The notes beneath the pieces are model-generated. The model was not told the origin of the DNA and made no database searches. It was given only the letters and a program-made list of their open reading frames with translations. Shown in pieces: positions 7,142 to 17,521 of a stretch of DNA of 64,000 bases. Position 1 is the stretch's first letter; every line of letters begins with the position of its first letter. The translations under genes were made by a program, and so were the position numbers. Source of the DNA: Skermanella stibiiresistens SB22 (GTDB lineage: Bacteria > Pseudomonadota > Alphaproteobacteria > Azospirillales > Azospirillaceae); assembly GCF_000576635.1 (NCBI RefSeq), contig NZ_AVFL01000014.1:1-64000 (forward strand), read 5' to 3'.

Positions 7142-8665
7142 TCATTTCAGGGAAACCGCCGGCTTGGTCGCCTGCCGGGGCCGCAGCCGGGTGATCGCCA
7201 GGGAGATCACCGGCCAGAACAGCATCGTCAGGGCCAGCGTCACGATCGTGCCGACCAGAGGGTTGGACCAGAAGATGCTCAGATCGCCCTGGGACAGCAG
7301 CATCGCCTGCCGGAACGAGCTTTCCGCCATGTCCCCAAGGACCAGGGCCAGCACCAGCGGGGCCAGCGGATAGGACAGCTTCTTGAAGATGTAGCCCAGC
7401 ACGCCGAACACCAGCATGACGGCGATGTCCATGAAGGCGTTGTGGACGGTGTAGGCGCCGACGGCGCAGATCACGATGATGATCGGCGCGATGATGCTGA
7501 AGGGGATGCGCAGGATCGAGGCGAACAGCGGCACCGTCGTCAGCACGACGATCAGGCCCACGACGTTGCCCAGGTACATGCTGGCGATCAGGCCCCAGAC
7601 GAACTCCTTCTGCTCGACGAACAGCAGCGGGCCGGGCTGGAGCCCCCAGATCAGCAATCCGCCCAGCAGGACGGCGGCGGTCGGCGAGCCGGGGATGCCT
7701 AGGGTCAGCATCGGCAACAGGGCGCTCGTCCCGGCGGCGTGGGCGGCGGTCTCGGGGGCCACCACGCCCTCCATCTCGCCCGTTCCGAATTTGGCGCCGT
7801 TCTTGGAGAAGCGCTTGGCCAGACCATAGCTCATGAACGAGGCCGGCGTGGCGCCGCCTGGCGTGATGCCCATCCAGCAGCCGACGATCGCGCCGCGCAC
7901 CGCCGTGGCCCAGTACCTTGGCAGCTGCTTCCAGGTTTCCAACACGACCTTGGAGTTGATCTTGGCGCTCTTGCCCTTGAAGGCGAGGCCCTCCTCCATG
8001 GTCAGCAGGATCTCGCCGATGCCGAACAGGCCGATGACCGCGATCAGGAAGTCGAAGCCGCGCAGCAGTTCGACCGAGCCGAAGGTCATGCGCAATTGGC
8101 CGGTGACGGTGTCGAGCCCGACGGCGGCCAGGGCGAAGCCCAGCATCATCGCGGTCAGGACCTTGAACGGCGATTCCTTGCCCATGCCCACGAAACTACA
8201 GAATGTCAGGAGCTGGACCGCGAAGAACTCCGCTGGACCGAACTTCAACGCGAATTTCGCGATCAGGGGGGCGAGGAAGGTGATCAGCACCACCGCGACG
8301 AAGGCGCCGAGGAACGACGAGGTGAACGCCGCCGTCAGCGCCTCTCCGGCGCGGCCCTGCTGCGCCATGGGATGGCCGTCGAAGGTCGTCGCGACCGACC
8401 AGGGCTCGCCGGGAATGTTGAACAGGACGGAGGTGATGGCCCCGCCGAACAAAGCTCCCCAGTAGATGCAGGACAGCATGATGATCGCCGAGGTCGGCGA
8501 CATGCTGAAGGTCAGCGGCAGCAGGATCGCGACACCGTTGGCGCCGCCCAATCCGGGGAGCACGCCGATCAGCACGCCCAGCGTGATGCCGACGAACATG
8601 TAGACGATGTTCATGGGGTCGGCGAGAACGCCGAAGCCATGCATGAGATTGACAAGAGATTCCAA
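7142..8665 (-). CDS. tctA: Tripartite tricarboxylate transporter permease, TctA family
   Basis: 507-residue polytopic membrane protein with about ten to twelve segments. It has the TctA signatures GVLIGVLPGLGGANGVAILLPL near residue 35 and GIPGSPTAAVLLGGLLIWGLQPGP near residue 330. It is the large channel subunit of a TctCBA-type secondary carrier for di/tricarboxylates. The start is a TTG at 8665 with GGGGAGGGG just upstream. Order on the minus strand is tctC-tctB-tctA, as in canonical tct operons, followed by the GntR and CBS/BON genes. The substrate is not deducible from the permease. Confidence 0.95.
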   Translation of the reverse strand: MESLVNLMHGFGVLADPMNIVYMFVGITLGVLIGVLPGLGGANGVAILLPLTFSMSPTSAIIMLSCIYWGALFGGAITSVLFNIPGEPWSVATTFDGHPMAQQGRAGEALTAAFTSSFLGAFVAVVLITFLAPLIAKFALKFGPAEFFAVQLLTFCSFVGMGKESPFKVLTAMMLGFALAAVGLDTVTGQLRMTFGSVELLRGFDFLIAVIGLFGIGEILLTMEEGLAFKGKSAKINSKVVLETWKQLPRYWATAVRGAIVGCWMGITPGGATPASFMSYGLAKRFSKNGAKFGTGEMEGVVAPETAAHAAGTSALLPMLTLGIPGSPTAAVLLGGLLIWGLQPGPLLFVEQKEFVWGLIASMYLGNVVGLIVVLTTVPLFASILRIPFSIIAPIIIVICAVGAYTVHNAFMDIAVMLVFGVLGYIFKKLSYPLAPLVLALVLGDMAESSFRQAMLLSQGDLSIFWSNPLVGTIVTLALTMLFWPVISLAITRLRPRQATKPAVSLK

Positions 8666-8784
8666 GGCACCCCTCCCCCGTGACCGACGCCCGTTGGGTG
8701 GCGCGGTCTTCCGGTCCAGCCGTGATGCTAAAAACGTTGGGTCTCGACGCGCGCCCGCGTGACGGGCGACGCTGGATCAGTGGA

Positions 8785-9306
8785 TCAGTAGCCGAGCATC
8801 GTTTCGATCGGTCCCTTGGGCAGCGGCACCAGGAACCAGATCTCGAACATCATGAACAAGGCCAGTGGGATCAGGATGGCGATCGGCAGGATGGTCTTGA
8901 TCGGGTATTTGCCCAGCCAGGCCATGAAGAAGGCGATGAAGATCGCCGCCGCCAGATAGATCCCCAGCACCCAGATCAGCCCGACGAACACGATCGTCGG
9001 GATCAGGACCTTGAGCACCAGCGTGAACTGCCCGCGCTCCACGAAGGTCGAGGTGTTGGGCGTCTTGCTCAGGATGTTGGTCAGAAGGATCACGCCGCTC
9101 GAGATGAACATGATCACGCCGACATAGAACGGGAAATATCCGGCTTCCGGTCCGTCGCTGGCCCAGCCATTACCGACCCGGTTGCTGTCGACCATCACGA
9201 CGACCGCAACCGCCGCGAACATCAGCGCCACGGCGATTTCCATGGTGTGATGCGTCGCGACGGCGTCCTCGTCGCTTTTCCTATGGGAACTCTTCTTTGA
9301 GATCAT
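8785..9306 (-). CDS. tctB: Tripartite tricarboxylate transporter small permease, TctB family
   Basis: 173 residues with four membrane segments: ~22-40, ~55-80, ~95-125 (split around LGIYLAAAIFIAFF) and ~135-155. It contains the family feature GPEAGYFPFYVGVIM between the first two. The ATG at 9306 follows a GGTGAGG site and is preferred to an in-frame start four codons upstream. It sits between tctC and tctA in the operon and is the small membrane subunit that pairs with TctA. Confidence 0.9.
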   Translation of the reverse strand: MISKKSSHRKSDEDAVATHHTMEIAVALMFAAVAVVVMVDSNRVGNGWASDGPEAGYFPFYVGVIMFISSGVILLTNILSKTPNTSTFVERGQFTLVLKVLIPTIVFVGLIWVLGIYLAAAIFIAFFMAWLGKYPIKTILPIAILIPLALFMMFEIWFLVPLPKGPIETMLGY

Positions 9307-9381
9307 GGGGCACCTCACCTGCTTCCTGCTCGAAGGAGGGGTCCCCGGCGGTCGCCGCCGGGGACCGCCGCGGGACCGGAC

Positions 9382-10413
9382 TCACTTCGCCAGGAAGCCG
9401 GCCTTCTCCATCAGAGAGCGGTGGGTGGTCTCGGCCTGGGCCAGCCAGGTCTTGTACTCGTCCCCGGCCTTGAAGGTCGTGTTGAAGGCGCCCTTCGCCA
9501 TGAAGTCCTTCCAGTCATCCGTCTCGCGGACTTTCTGGAACAGCTCGACATAGAACTTGGTCTGGTCGGCCGTCACGCCGGGCGACATGAAGATGCCGCG
9601 CAGCATGGTGTATTCGACATCCAGCCCACTCTCCTTGCAAGTCGGCACGTCGTTCCACGACTTGCCCTCCGCGATCGGCTCCTTCAGCTGGATGCGCTGG
9701 CTGTCGAACACGCAGAGCGGGCGCAGCGCTCCGGCGCGCCATTGGGCGACCGCCTCGATCGGGTTGTTGACGCTGGCCGTGATGTGATTGCCCACCAACT
9801 GCGCCGCGACATCGCCACCCCCCTTGTAGGGAATGTAGGTGAAGGTGGTGCCGGTCGTCTGCTCGATGGCGGCCGTGACGATCTGGTCCTCCTGCTTGGA
9901 CCCGGTGCCGCCCATCTTGAAGCTGTTGGCGCCGCCGGTCTTGGCGGCGTCAACGAACTCCTTGGGCGACTTGTAGGCGCTTTCGGAATTGACCCACAGG
10001 ATGAAGTTGTCGAGCGCCAGCATCGCCACCGGCGTCATGTCCTTCCAGGAGAACGGCACGCCGGTCGCCATCGGCGTGGTGAACAGGTTGGACAGGGTGA
10101 TGATGATTTTATGCGGGTTCCTGTTCGATCCCGAGACGTCCAGGAAACCCTCGGCGCCGGCGCCGCCCGACTTGTTGATGACGACGACCGGCTGCTTCAT
10201 CAGATTGTTCTTCTGAATGATGCCTTGGATCATCCGCGCCATCTGATCGGCGCCACCGCCCGTACCGGCGGGAACGATGAACTCGACGGATTTCGTCGGC
10301 TCCCACGCCAGTGCGGCGGAAGAGGTCAGTGTCGTGGTGGCGATGGCGGTAAAGGAAAGGCAAGTGATCGCGGCGGCCTTGGCCGAGCTCTTGAGGCTCT
10401 CCAGCGCAGTCAT
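9382..10413 (-). CDS. tctC: Tripartite tricarboxylate transporter substrate-binding protein, TctC/Bug family
   Basis: 343 residues. A signal peptide (hydrophobic run ending TSSAALAWEPTKS at about residue 38) directs it to the periplasm. Bug-family features include VEFIVPAGTGGGADQMARM, FKMGGTGSKQEDQIV and TYIPYKGGGDVAAQLVGNHI, the loops that bind carboxylates. The ATG at 10413 has GGGAGGAG upstream; a long N-terminal extension is possible in frame but would precede the signal peptide. First gene of the operon, with the shared motif about 105 bp upstream of the start. Ligand unknown. Confidence 0.93.
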   Translation of the reverse strand: MTALESLKSSAKAAAITCLSFTAIATTTLTSSAALAWEPTKSVEFIVPAGTGGGADQMARMIQGIIQKNNLMKQPVVVINKSGGAGAEGFLDVSGSNRNPHKIIITLSNLFTTPMATGVPFSWKDMTPVAMLALDNFILWVNSESAYKSPKEFVDAAKTGGANSFKMGGTGSKQEDQIVTAAIEQTTGTTFTYIPYKGGGDVAAQLVGNHITASVNNPIEAVAQWRAGALRPLCVFDSQRIQLKEPIAEGKSWNDVPTCKESGLDVEYTMLRGIFMSPGVTADQTKFYVELFQKVRETDDWKDFMAKGAFNTTFKAGDEYKTWLAQAETTHRSLMEKAGFLAK

Positions 10414-10515
10414 GTCAGACTCCTCCCTATGGCGGCGGTCCCAGTTTCCGCTCAACACCGTGAGCGGGCCGGCAACATTGTTGTCGTTGGTTTTCGACCG
10501 GTCGGGTAGTCTTAG

Positions 10516-10536
10516 CGCTGGTATATGGTATGTGGC
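10516..10536 (-). promoter_or_regulatory. Candidate GntR-type operator upstream of tctCBA-gntR-CBS
   Basis: The plus strand reads CGCTGGTATATGGTATGTGG, with an overlapping second half-site (GGCATGGACCAT) just downstream. On the coding strand this is CCATATACCAGCG. It lies about 105-125 bp upstream of the tctC start codon and resembles the sites at 5653, 11026, 50380 and 52705. Autoregulation by the operon's own GntR protein is inferred. Confidence 0.5.
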
Positions 10537-10737
10537 ATGGACCATACAAAGCAACAGGAATTTTGCGCGAAAGGAGGCTTTCGCGCAATATCGCAACGCA
10601 ATAAGTCTTGGGAGATGTTGGCGGATACCGCTAAAGCCAAGGGCTTGAGGGACTGGGTCTAACCCTGTGGAAATAGTTCCTCAATGAAAGTTGGGATAAT
10701 CACGGTCCAAATTCTCCTATTGGCAAGTTTGGACGAG

Positions 10738-10938
10738 TCAGGCGGCTTTCCGAAGATTGGTGTTGCTGACCGGAGAGTATGCCGCGCTTCGCCGAACCGG
10801 CTGCGCCATGGCGGCGACGTCGGTGGTGATTTCAAACAGCGCCTTGGGGTCTTTGACGATGATTTCAAGGATCACCGCCGCGAGACCGGCGGCGGCCACC
10901 GCGAGCACGATGATTTCCAAAGTCATGGAGCCAAGCAT
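10738..10938 (-). CDS. Small predicted membrane protein, 66 residues
   Basis: A short gene candidate. The first ~28 residues form one hydrophobic segment (LEIIVLAVAAAGLAAVILEIIV), followed by a polar tail. The ATG at 10938 has AAGGA 9 bases upstream. A shared TGGTATAC motif lies about 85 bp upstream on this strand (11026-11041), between this gene and the divergent TRAP operon. No family recognised. Support is limited to the start signals, the clean membrane segment and the position. Confidence 0.4.
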   Translation of the reverse strand: MLGSMTLEIIVLAVAAAGLAAVILEIIVKDPKALFEITTDVAAMAQPVRRSAAYSPVSNTNLRKAA

Positions 10939-11463
10939 CTGGAGGTTTCCTTGTGTTTCGAGTTAATGCTGCGTTGCGATAAATATGGCAGAGCCGCTGT
11001 CCTATGACAATGCAAAAAATGCCGTATCTGGTATACAAAATTCACAGGCGTCGGGGACCGCGAAGTTTGGTTTCGGGGTGTTCGACCGTGGTCGCGCCGA
11101 CCGTGGGACACGTCCTCCAAGGTGGTCGGCGGCCCTCGAGCATCACCGAAGATTTTATTGTTCGTGAAACAAAATCCATGTTATTGAAGAATTGGTGCTC
11201 GGGAAGACAGAGTGATGCCATGAAGAAAATGAAGTTTTTTGTGCGATGCAGCAATAAACTTTGGTGTCATATCCGTGAAATAAAAATTCTTCGCCGTCAG
11301 GCAGGGTCTCATTACTTTTCTCAAATCACTTTCAGTTGCAACAGTCGCCCGGCGGAACCCCCAAAATCCAAAAAACCTCTTCAGGGGCTGGCTCTTCGGC
11401 CAGCTTGATGGGGGCTCGTTCTCTCGGCATCCAAAAAGTGAAAAGACTGGGGAGGTGTCTTCA
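10939..11463. promoter_or_regulatory. Long AT-richer leader region upstream of the TRAP operon
   Basis: About 525 bp without a convincing gene, with clearly lower GC than its surroundings. It holds the shared motif at 11026-11041, a loose inverted repeat TTGTT-cgtga-AACAA near 11160, and a 6-bp hairpin GCTGGC/GCCAGC (11387-11404) 60 bp before the dctQ start. The hairpin has no U-tract, so I do not call it a terminator. The promoter position within the leader is not obvious. Confidence 0.5.
11023..11042 (+). promoter_or_regulatory. Candidate GntR-type operator between the small membrane gene and the TRAP operon
   Basis: ATCTGGTATACAAAAT (11026-11041) matches ATCTGGCATACAAGAT upstream of gcl (14788-14803) at 14 of 16 positions. 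The pair suggests that TRAP uptake and glyoxylate carboligase are co-regulated. The site is 85 bp upstream of the minus-strand small gene and about 420 bp upstream of the TRAP start. Confidence 0.5.
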
Positions 11464-12051
11464 ATGCAGAAAGTACTCATAGCGATTGACCAGATAAATA
11501 CCTGGGTGGGTAAAATCTTTTCCTGGTCAATCGTTGTCATGACGTTCGTCATCACTTACGAGGTTGTGAGTCGTTACGTTTTCAAAGCGCCGACGACTTG
11601 GGCTTATGACGTCACCTACATGCTCTATGGCACACTGTTCATGATGGCGGGCCCCTATGCGCTGGCCCGAAACGGTCATGTCAGGGGTGACTTCCTTTAT
11701 CGGAAATGGTCGCCACGGGTACAGGCGATGATGGATCTCACCCTTTACATCCTGTTCTTCTTCGCGGCGGTGTTGGCGCTGATGTATTCGGGATGGGGCT
11801 TCTTCAAGATCTCCTACATGTTCAACGAGCATTCGTCGTTCAGCCCCGACGGACCGCCGATGTGGCCGTTCAAGATGCTGATCCCCCTGGTCGGTTTCCT
11901 GCTGCTGTTCCAGGGACTGGCGGAAAGCGTGCGGTGCGTCATGTGCATCCGCAATGGATTTTGGCCGCAGCGCCTGCAGGATGTCGAGGAACTGGAGCAA
12001 CAGATCTTGGCCGAAGCCGCCCAGAAGCGTGAAATGGGCGTGACCCCATGA
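11464..12051 (+). CDS. dctQ: TRAP transporter small permease (DctQ-like)
   Basis: 195 residues with four membrane segments (~18-38, ~53-70, ~95-120, ~140-160), as expected for the small TRAP membrane subunit. VSRYVFKAPTTWAYDVTYMLYG is the family-typical segment after the first helix. The ATG at 11464 follows GGGGAGG by 8 bases; an in-frame GTG at 11455 lies within that site. The stop overlaps the dctM start by 4 bp (ATGA), implying translational coupling. Sequence style fits the mannitol/chloroaromatic (FcbT2) subgroup of DctQ proteins. Confidence 0.9.
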   Translation: MQKVLIAIDQINTWVGKIFSWSIVVMTFVITYEVVSRYVFKAPTTWAYDVTYMLYGTLFMMAGPYALARNGHVRGDFLYRKWSPRVQAMMDLTLYILFFFAAVLALMYSGWGFFKISYMFNEHSSFSPDGPPMWPFKMLIPLVGFLLLFQGLAESVRCVMCIRNGFWPQRLQDVEELEQQILAEAAQKREMGVTP

Positions 12052-13370
12052 CCGATCCGCAACTCGGCATCACGATGCTCGTCCTGTTCATCGGGGTGAT
12101 ATCGCTGGGGTTTCCCATCGCCTTCACGCTGATGGCCCTAGGCCTGGGCTTTGGTTATCTCGGCATGGGCGACGCCATCTTCAGCCTGTTCGTCCAGCGG
12201 ACATACGCCGTCATGTCCAACGACGTGCTGATCTCCATCCCCTTGTTCGTCTTCATGGGGTATCTGGTCGAACGCGCCAACATCCTCGACAGGTTGTTCC
12301 GGTCGATCCAGATGACGTTCGGCGCCATGCCGGGTTCGCTGGCGGTCGCGACGCTGGCGACCTGCGCCCTGTTCGCCACGGCGACCGGAATCGTCGGCGC
12401 GACCGTCACCCTGATGGGCTTGCTGGCCTTTCCCGCCATGCTGCGCGCCCGTTACGATACGCGGCTCGCGGCGGGCGTCGTCTGCGCTGGCGGCTGCCTG
12501 GGCATCCTGATCCCGCCGTCGGTCATGCTGATCCTGTACGGCGCCACCGCTGGCGTGTCGGTCGTCAAGCTCTACGCGGCGGCGTTCCTGCCTGGGTTGA
12601 TGCTGACCGGGTTCTACATCCTATACGTCATGGCGATCGGCTTCTTCCGACCCCAGATGGCCCCGCCGCCGACACCGGAGATGATGGCGGGCGTCACCTG
12701 GGGGCGGGCGCTCAACGAGTTGGCGCGCTCATTCCTGCCGTTGACCGCCCTGATCTTCGCGGTGCTGGGCGCCATCTTGTTCGGCCTCGCGACACCGTCG
12801 GAGGCGGCCGCCATGGGAGCCCTTGGCGCCTTGGTCCTGGCCGCCGGCTATCGGGCGCTCACGTTGGAGAAACTGAAGGAATCCGTCTTCCTGACCGGGC
12901 GGACCACCGCCATGGTGTGCTGGCTGTTCGTCGGTTCCTTCATCTTCTCCTCGGTGTTCGGCTATCTGGGCGGACAGCAGGTGATCGAGGACTTCGTCAT
13001 GAGCCTCGACCTCAATCCCGTCACCTTCATGCTGCTGGCCCAAGCGATCATCTTCGTGCTCGGCTGGCCGCTGGAGTGGACCGAGATCATCGTGATCTTC
13101 GTGCCGATCTTCCTGCCGCTGCTGGATAATTTCGGGATCGATCCACTGTTCTTCGGTATCCTGGTGGCGCTCAACCTGCAGACATCGTTCCTGTCACCGC
13201 CGATCGCCATGGCTCCCTTCTACCTGAAGGGCGTGGCGCCGAAGGGAGTCACGATCGAGCAGATCTTCGCCGGTGTCATGCCGTTCCTCGGCATCGTCGT
13301 CGTCTGCCTCGTGATGCTCTACGTCTTTCCGGAAGTGGCGCTGTGGCTGCCGGAAGCGATCTACAACTAA
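12048..13370 (+). CDS. dctM: TRAP transporter large permease (DctM-like)
   Basis: 440-residue membrane protein of the DctM family with about twelve segments. Recognisable features: FVFMGYLVERANILDRLF, CAGGCLGILIPPSVMLILYG near residue 150, and NLQTSFLSPPIAMAPFYLKGVAP near residue 385. It is the transport channel of the TRAP system. It overlaps dctQ by 4 bp and precedes the binding-protein gene by 68 bp. TRAP systems use a sodium or proton gradient; nothing here fixes the ion. Confidence 0.95.
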   Translation: MTDPQLGITMLVLFIGVISLGFPIAFTLMALGLGFGYLGMGDAIFSLFVQRTYAVMSNDVLISIPLFVFMGYLVERANILDRLFRSIQMTFGAMPGSLAVATLATCALFATATGIVGATVTLMGLLAFPAMLRARYDTRLAAGVVCAGGCLGILIPPSVMLILYGATAGVSVVKLYAAAFLPGLMLTGFYILYVMAIGFFRPQMAPPPTPEMMAGVTWGRALNELARSFLPLTALIFAVLGAILFGLATPSEAAAMGALGALVLAAGYRALTLEKLKESVFLTGRTTAMVCWLFVGSFIFSSVFGYLGGQQVIEDFVMSLDLNPVTFMLLAQAIIFVLGWPLEWTEIIVIFVPIFLPLLDNFGIDPLFFGILVALNLQTSFLSPPIAMAPFYLKGVAPKGVTIEQIFAGVMPFLGIVVVCLVMLYVFPEVALWLPEAIYN

Positions 13371-13438
13371 CGCTTCTCAACTGAAAATCACCGGGTGGGC
13401 AAGCCCGGGATCGACCAACCCCAAGGGAGGAAATGTCC

Positions 13439-14614
13439 ATGACCAACGAAATCGAGAAGACGGTCACCGAGACGGGAACCACGACGGAGACCGGGGCGAC
13501 CGACACCGGGCCGGCCGCCGGCAATCGGCGCGGCTTCCTGACCGGAGCCGCCGCGGCGGTCGCCGGCACCGCCGCGGCCGGCATCTCCATGCCCAACATC
13601 GCCCGCGCGCAGACCATCACCATGCGCTTCCAGAGCACGTGGCCGTCGCGCGACATCTTCCACGAATTCGCTCAGGACTATGTCAACACCGTCAATGGCC
13701 TGTCGGGCGGGCGCCTGAAGCTCGACCTGCTCCCCGCCGGCGCCGTGGTCGGCGCGCTGCAGCTCCAGGACGCGATCATCGCCGGCGCGCTCGACGGCGG
13801 GCACGGCGTCGCCGGCTACTGGTACGGCAAGAGCAAGGCGTTCTCGCTGTTCGCGACGCCGCCGTCGTTCGGCTGGACCGCCAACCAGATGCTGGGATGG
13901 GTCCGCTACGGCGGCGGTCAGGCCCTCTATGACGAGCTGGTCCAGGACGTGCTCAAGCTGAACCTGGTCGGCTTCCTGATGGCGCCGATGCCGACCCAGC
14001 CGCTCGGCTGGTTCAAGAAGGAGATCACGTCGGCCGACGACATGAAGAACCTCAAGTACCGGACCAACGGCCTCGCCGCCGACATGAACCAGGAACTTGG
14101 GGCCGCCGTGACGATCATGGGCGCCGCCGACATCGTGCCGGCGATGGACCGCGGCCTGCTGGATGGCGCGGAGTTCAACAACCCGACTTCCGACCGCGTC
14201 CTGGGCTTCCCCGATGTCAGCAAGGTCTACATGGTGCGGAGCTACCATCAGGCCAGCGAGTGCTTCGAGGTCATCTACAACAAGGCCAAGTACGACAGCC
14301 TGGGCAAGGAACTCCAGCAGGTCCTGAAGATCGCCGCCGACGCCGCCTCGGCCGACATGGTCTGGAAGGCCATGTCGCGTTACCCCAAGGACCTGCAGGC
14401 GATCAAGGATCGTGGCGTCAAGGTTTACAAGACGCCGGACGCCGTTCTCCAGGCGCAGTTGGCGGCGTGGGACAAGGTGGTGGCCAAGCTGTCGGCCGAC
14501 CCGTTCTTCGCCAAGGTTGTGGAGTCCCAGAAGGCTTGGGCGAAGCAGGTGGTCGGCTTCGAGATGGAGTGGGAAGTCCCGCGCGAGGCGGCCTACAAGC
14601 ACTTCTTCGGCTGA
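13439..14614 (+). CDS. dctP: TRAP transporter substrate-binding protein, TakP/FcbT1-like
   Basis: 391 residues. A twin-arginine signal (R30-R31 in NRRGFLTGAAAAVAG, cleavage near ARAQ at ~57) indicates Tat export to the periplasm. The mature protein has TakP/FcbT1-type features: FQSTWPSRDIFHEFAQDY, LDLLPAGAVVGALQLQDAI, a YWYGKSKAFSLF segment and AEFNNPTSDRVLGF. Known TakP proteins bind 2-oxo acids such as pyruvate, which would suit the adjacent glyoxylate operon; the ligand here is inferred. The ATG at 13439 is chosen because GGGAGG (13425-13430) is 8 bases upstream; the ATG at 13433 is too close. Confidence 0.9.
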   Translation: MTNEIEKTVTETGTTTETGATDTGPAAGNRRGFLTGAAAAVAGTAAAGISMPNIARAQTITMRFQSTWPSRDIFHEFAQDYVNTVNGLSGGRLKLDLLPAGAVVGALQLQDAIIAGALDGGHGVAGYWYGKSKAFSLFATPPSFGWTANQMLGWVRYGGGQALYDELVQDVLKLNLVGFLMAPMPTQPLGWFKKEITSADDMKNLKYRTNGLAADMNQELGAAVTIMGAADIVPAMDRGLLDGAEFNNPTSDRVLGFPDVSKVYMVRSYHQASECFEVIYNKAKYDSLGKELQQVLKIAADAASADMVWKAMSRYPKDLQAIKDRGVKVYKTPDAVLQAQLAAWDKVVAKLSADPFFAKVVESQKAWAKQVVGFEMEWEVPREAAYKHFFG

Positions 14615-14653
14615 GCGGCGTCGAAAAACTCCGACACCGATGACGGCGCGGAT

Positions 14654-14690
14654 GGGCCGGCTCCTTGATTGGAGCCGGCCCTTTCGTTTT
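14654..14690 (+). terminator. Rho-independent terminator of the TRAP operon
   Basis: A perfect 11-bp GC-rich stem (14654-14664 with 14671-14681), a 6-nt loop, then TTTCGTTTT. It lies 40 bp after the dctP stop and separates the TRAP operon from the gcl operon. Confidence 0.9.
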
Positions 14691-14785
14691 CGGACCCCAA
14701 CCTTGGGAACGACCGCGCCGCAGCAAAATTCCGCATGGCGAAAAACCACTCCAAAGCTGTTGAAGCCTTCCCGTTTTGATGATTA

Positions 14786-14808
14786 GCATCTGGCATACAA
14801 GATACAGA
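14786..14808 (+). promoter_or_regulatory. Candidate GntR-type operator upstream of gcl
   Basis: ATCTGGCATACAAGAT at 14788-14803, followed by ACAGA, about 60-75 bp upstream of the gcl start. It matches the TRAP-region site at 11026 in 14 of 16 bases. The spacing would suit a site overlapping or adjoining the promoter. Confidence 0.55.
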
Positions 14809-14861
14809 AGCGATCGAAAACAATCGATCGATAAAGCCTGATCATAGGGAGGGTCGGAAAA

Positions 14862-16631
<1,770 letters not shown>

Positions 16632-16673
16632 GACGGCGACGACACGTTCCGAGCCACCCATCACGAAGGCCAA

Positions 16674-16693
16674 CCCTGGGGGCGACCCCAGGG
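16674..16693 (+). other. Intercistronic hairpin between gcl and hyi
   Basis: A perfect 8-bp stem, CCCTGGGG with CCCCAGGG, closed by a GCGA (GNRA-type) tetraloop. It ends 7 bp before the hyi Shine-Dalgarno. There is no U-tract, so it is more likely an mRNA stability or processing element that sets the gcl:hyi ratio than a terminator. Confidence 0.6.
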
Positions 16694-16714
16694 CCAACCA
16701 TAGGAGTGCGCGTC

Positions 16715-17488
16715 ATGCCGAAATTCGCGGCGAACCTGACGATGCTGTTCACCGAGCATGATTTCCTCGATCGATTCGAAAAGGCCGCCCAGGCCGGCTT
16801 CCGGGGCGTCGAGTACCTGTTTCCCTATCCGTACAAGCCCGAACAACTGGTGGAGAAGCTCCAGACCCATGACCTGACGCAGGTGCTGCACAACCTGCCC
16901 GCCGGGGATTGGGGCGCCGGGGAGCGCGGCATCGCCTGCCTGCCGGACCGGGTCGGCGAGTTCCAGGACGGCGTTGGCAAGGCGATCGAATACGCCAAGG
17001 CGTTGAACTGCCCGAAGGTCAATTGCCTCGCCGGTATCGCGCCGGCCGGTGTGGATGCGACCAAACAACGCGACACCTTCGTCGCCAACATCAAATACGC
17101 CGGCGACGCCCTCAAGGCCGAGGGCATCCGCCTGCTGATCGAGCCGATCAACACGATCGACATCCCCGGGTTCTATCTGACCGGCACCGCCCAGGCGCTC
17201 GATCTGATCGACCAGACCGGCTCGGACAACATCTTCGTGCAGTACGACGTCTATCACATGCAGATCATGGAAGGTGACCTCGCCCGCACGGTCGAGAAAA
17301 ACCTGTCCCGGATCGGGCATATCCAACTCGCCGACAATCCCGGCCGCAACGAGCCCGGCACCGGCGAGATCAACTATCCCTTCCTGTTCGGCGTGTTCGA
17401 CCGCATCGGCTACGACGGCTGGATCGGCTGCGAGTACAAGCCGCGCGGCCGGACCGAGGATGGTCTTGGCTGGTTTACGAACGCCTGA
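16715..17488 (+). CDS. hyi: Hydroxypyruvate isomerase
   Basis: 257 residues, xylose-isomerase-like TIM barrel. It interconverts hydroxypyruvate and tartronate semialdehyde. Characteristic features are MPKFAANLTMLFTEHDFLDR at the N-terminus, the metal/proton-transfer glutamate in LLIEPINTIDIPGF (~residue 142), QYDVYHMQIMEGD (~176-188) and the C-terminal EYKPRGRTEDGLGW, all usual for Hyi. The ATG at 16715 follows TAGGAG. It sits between gcl and glxR, as in many glyoxylate operons. Confidence 0.96.
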   Translation: MPKFAANLTMLFTEHDFLDRFEKAAQAGFRGVEYLFPYPYKPEQLVEKLQTHDLTQVLHNLPAGDWGAGERGIACLPDRVGEFQDGVGKAIEYAKALNCPKVNCLAGIAPAGVDATKQRDTFVANIKYAGDALKAEGIRLLIEPINTIDIPGFYLTGTAQALDLIDQTGSDNIFVQYDVYHMQIMEGDLARTVEKNLSRIGHIQLADNPGRNEPGTGEINYPFLFGVFDRIGYDGWIGCEYKPRGRTEDGLGWFTNA

Positions 17489-17521
17489 ACGGCGCGCATA
17501 ATCAAATTTGGAGGAAATACC

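Noticed and set aside
11387-11404. Hairpin GCTGGC/GCCAGC in the TRAP leader as a terminator
   Set aside because: Stem is only 6 bp and no U-tract follows; kept only as a note in the leader entry.
11004-11408. 134-codon plus-strand reading frame in the TRAP leader
   Set aside because: No ribosome site, composition unlike the neighbouring genes, no recognisable protein features.
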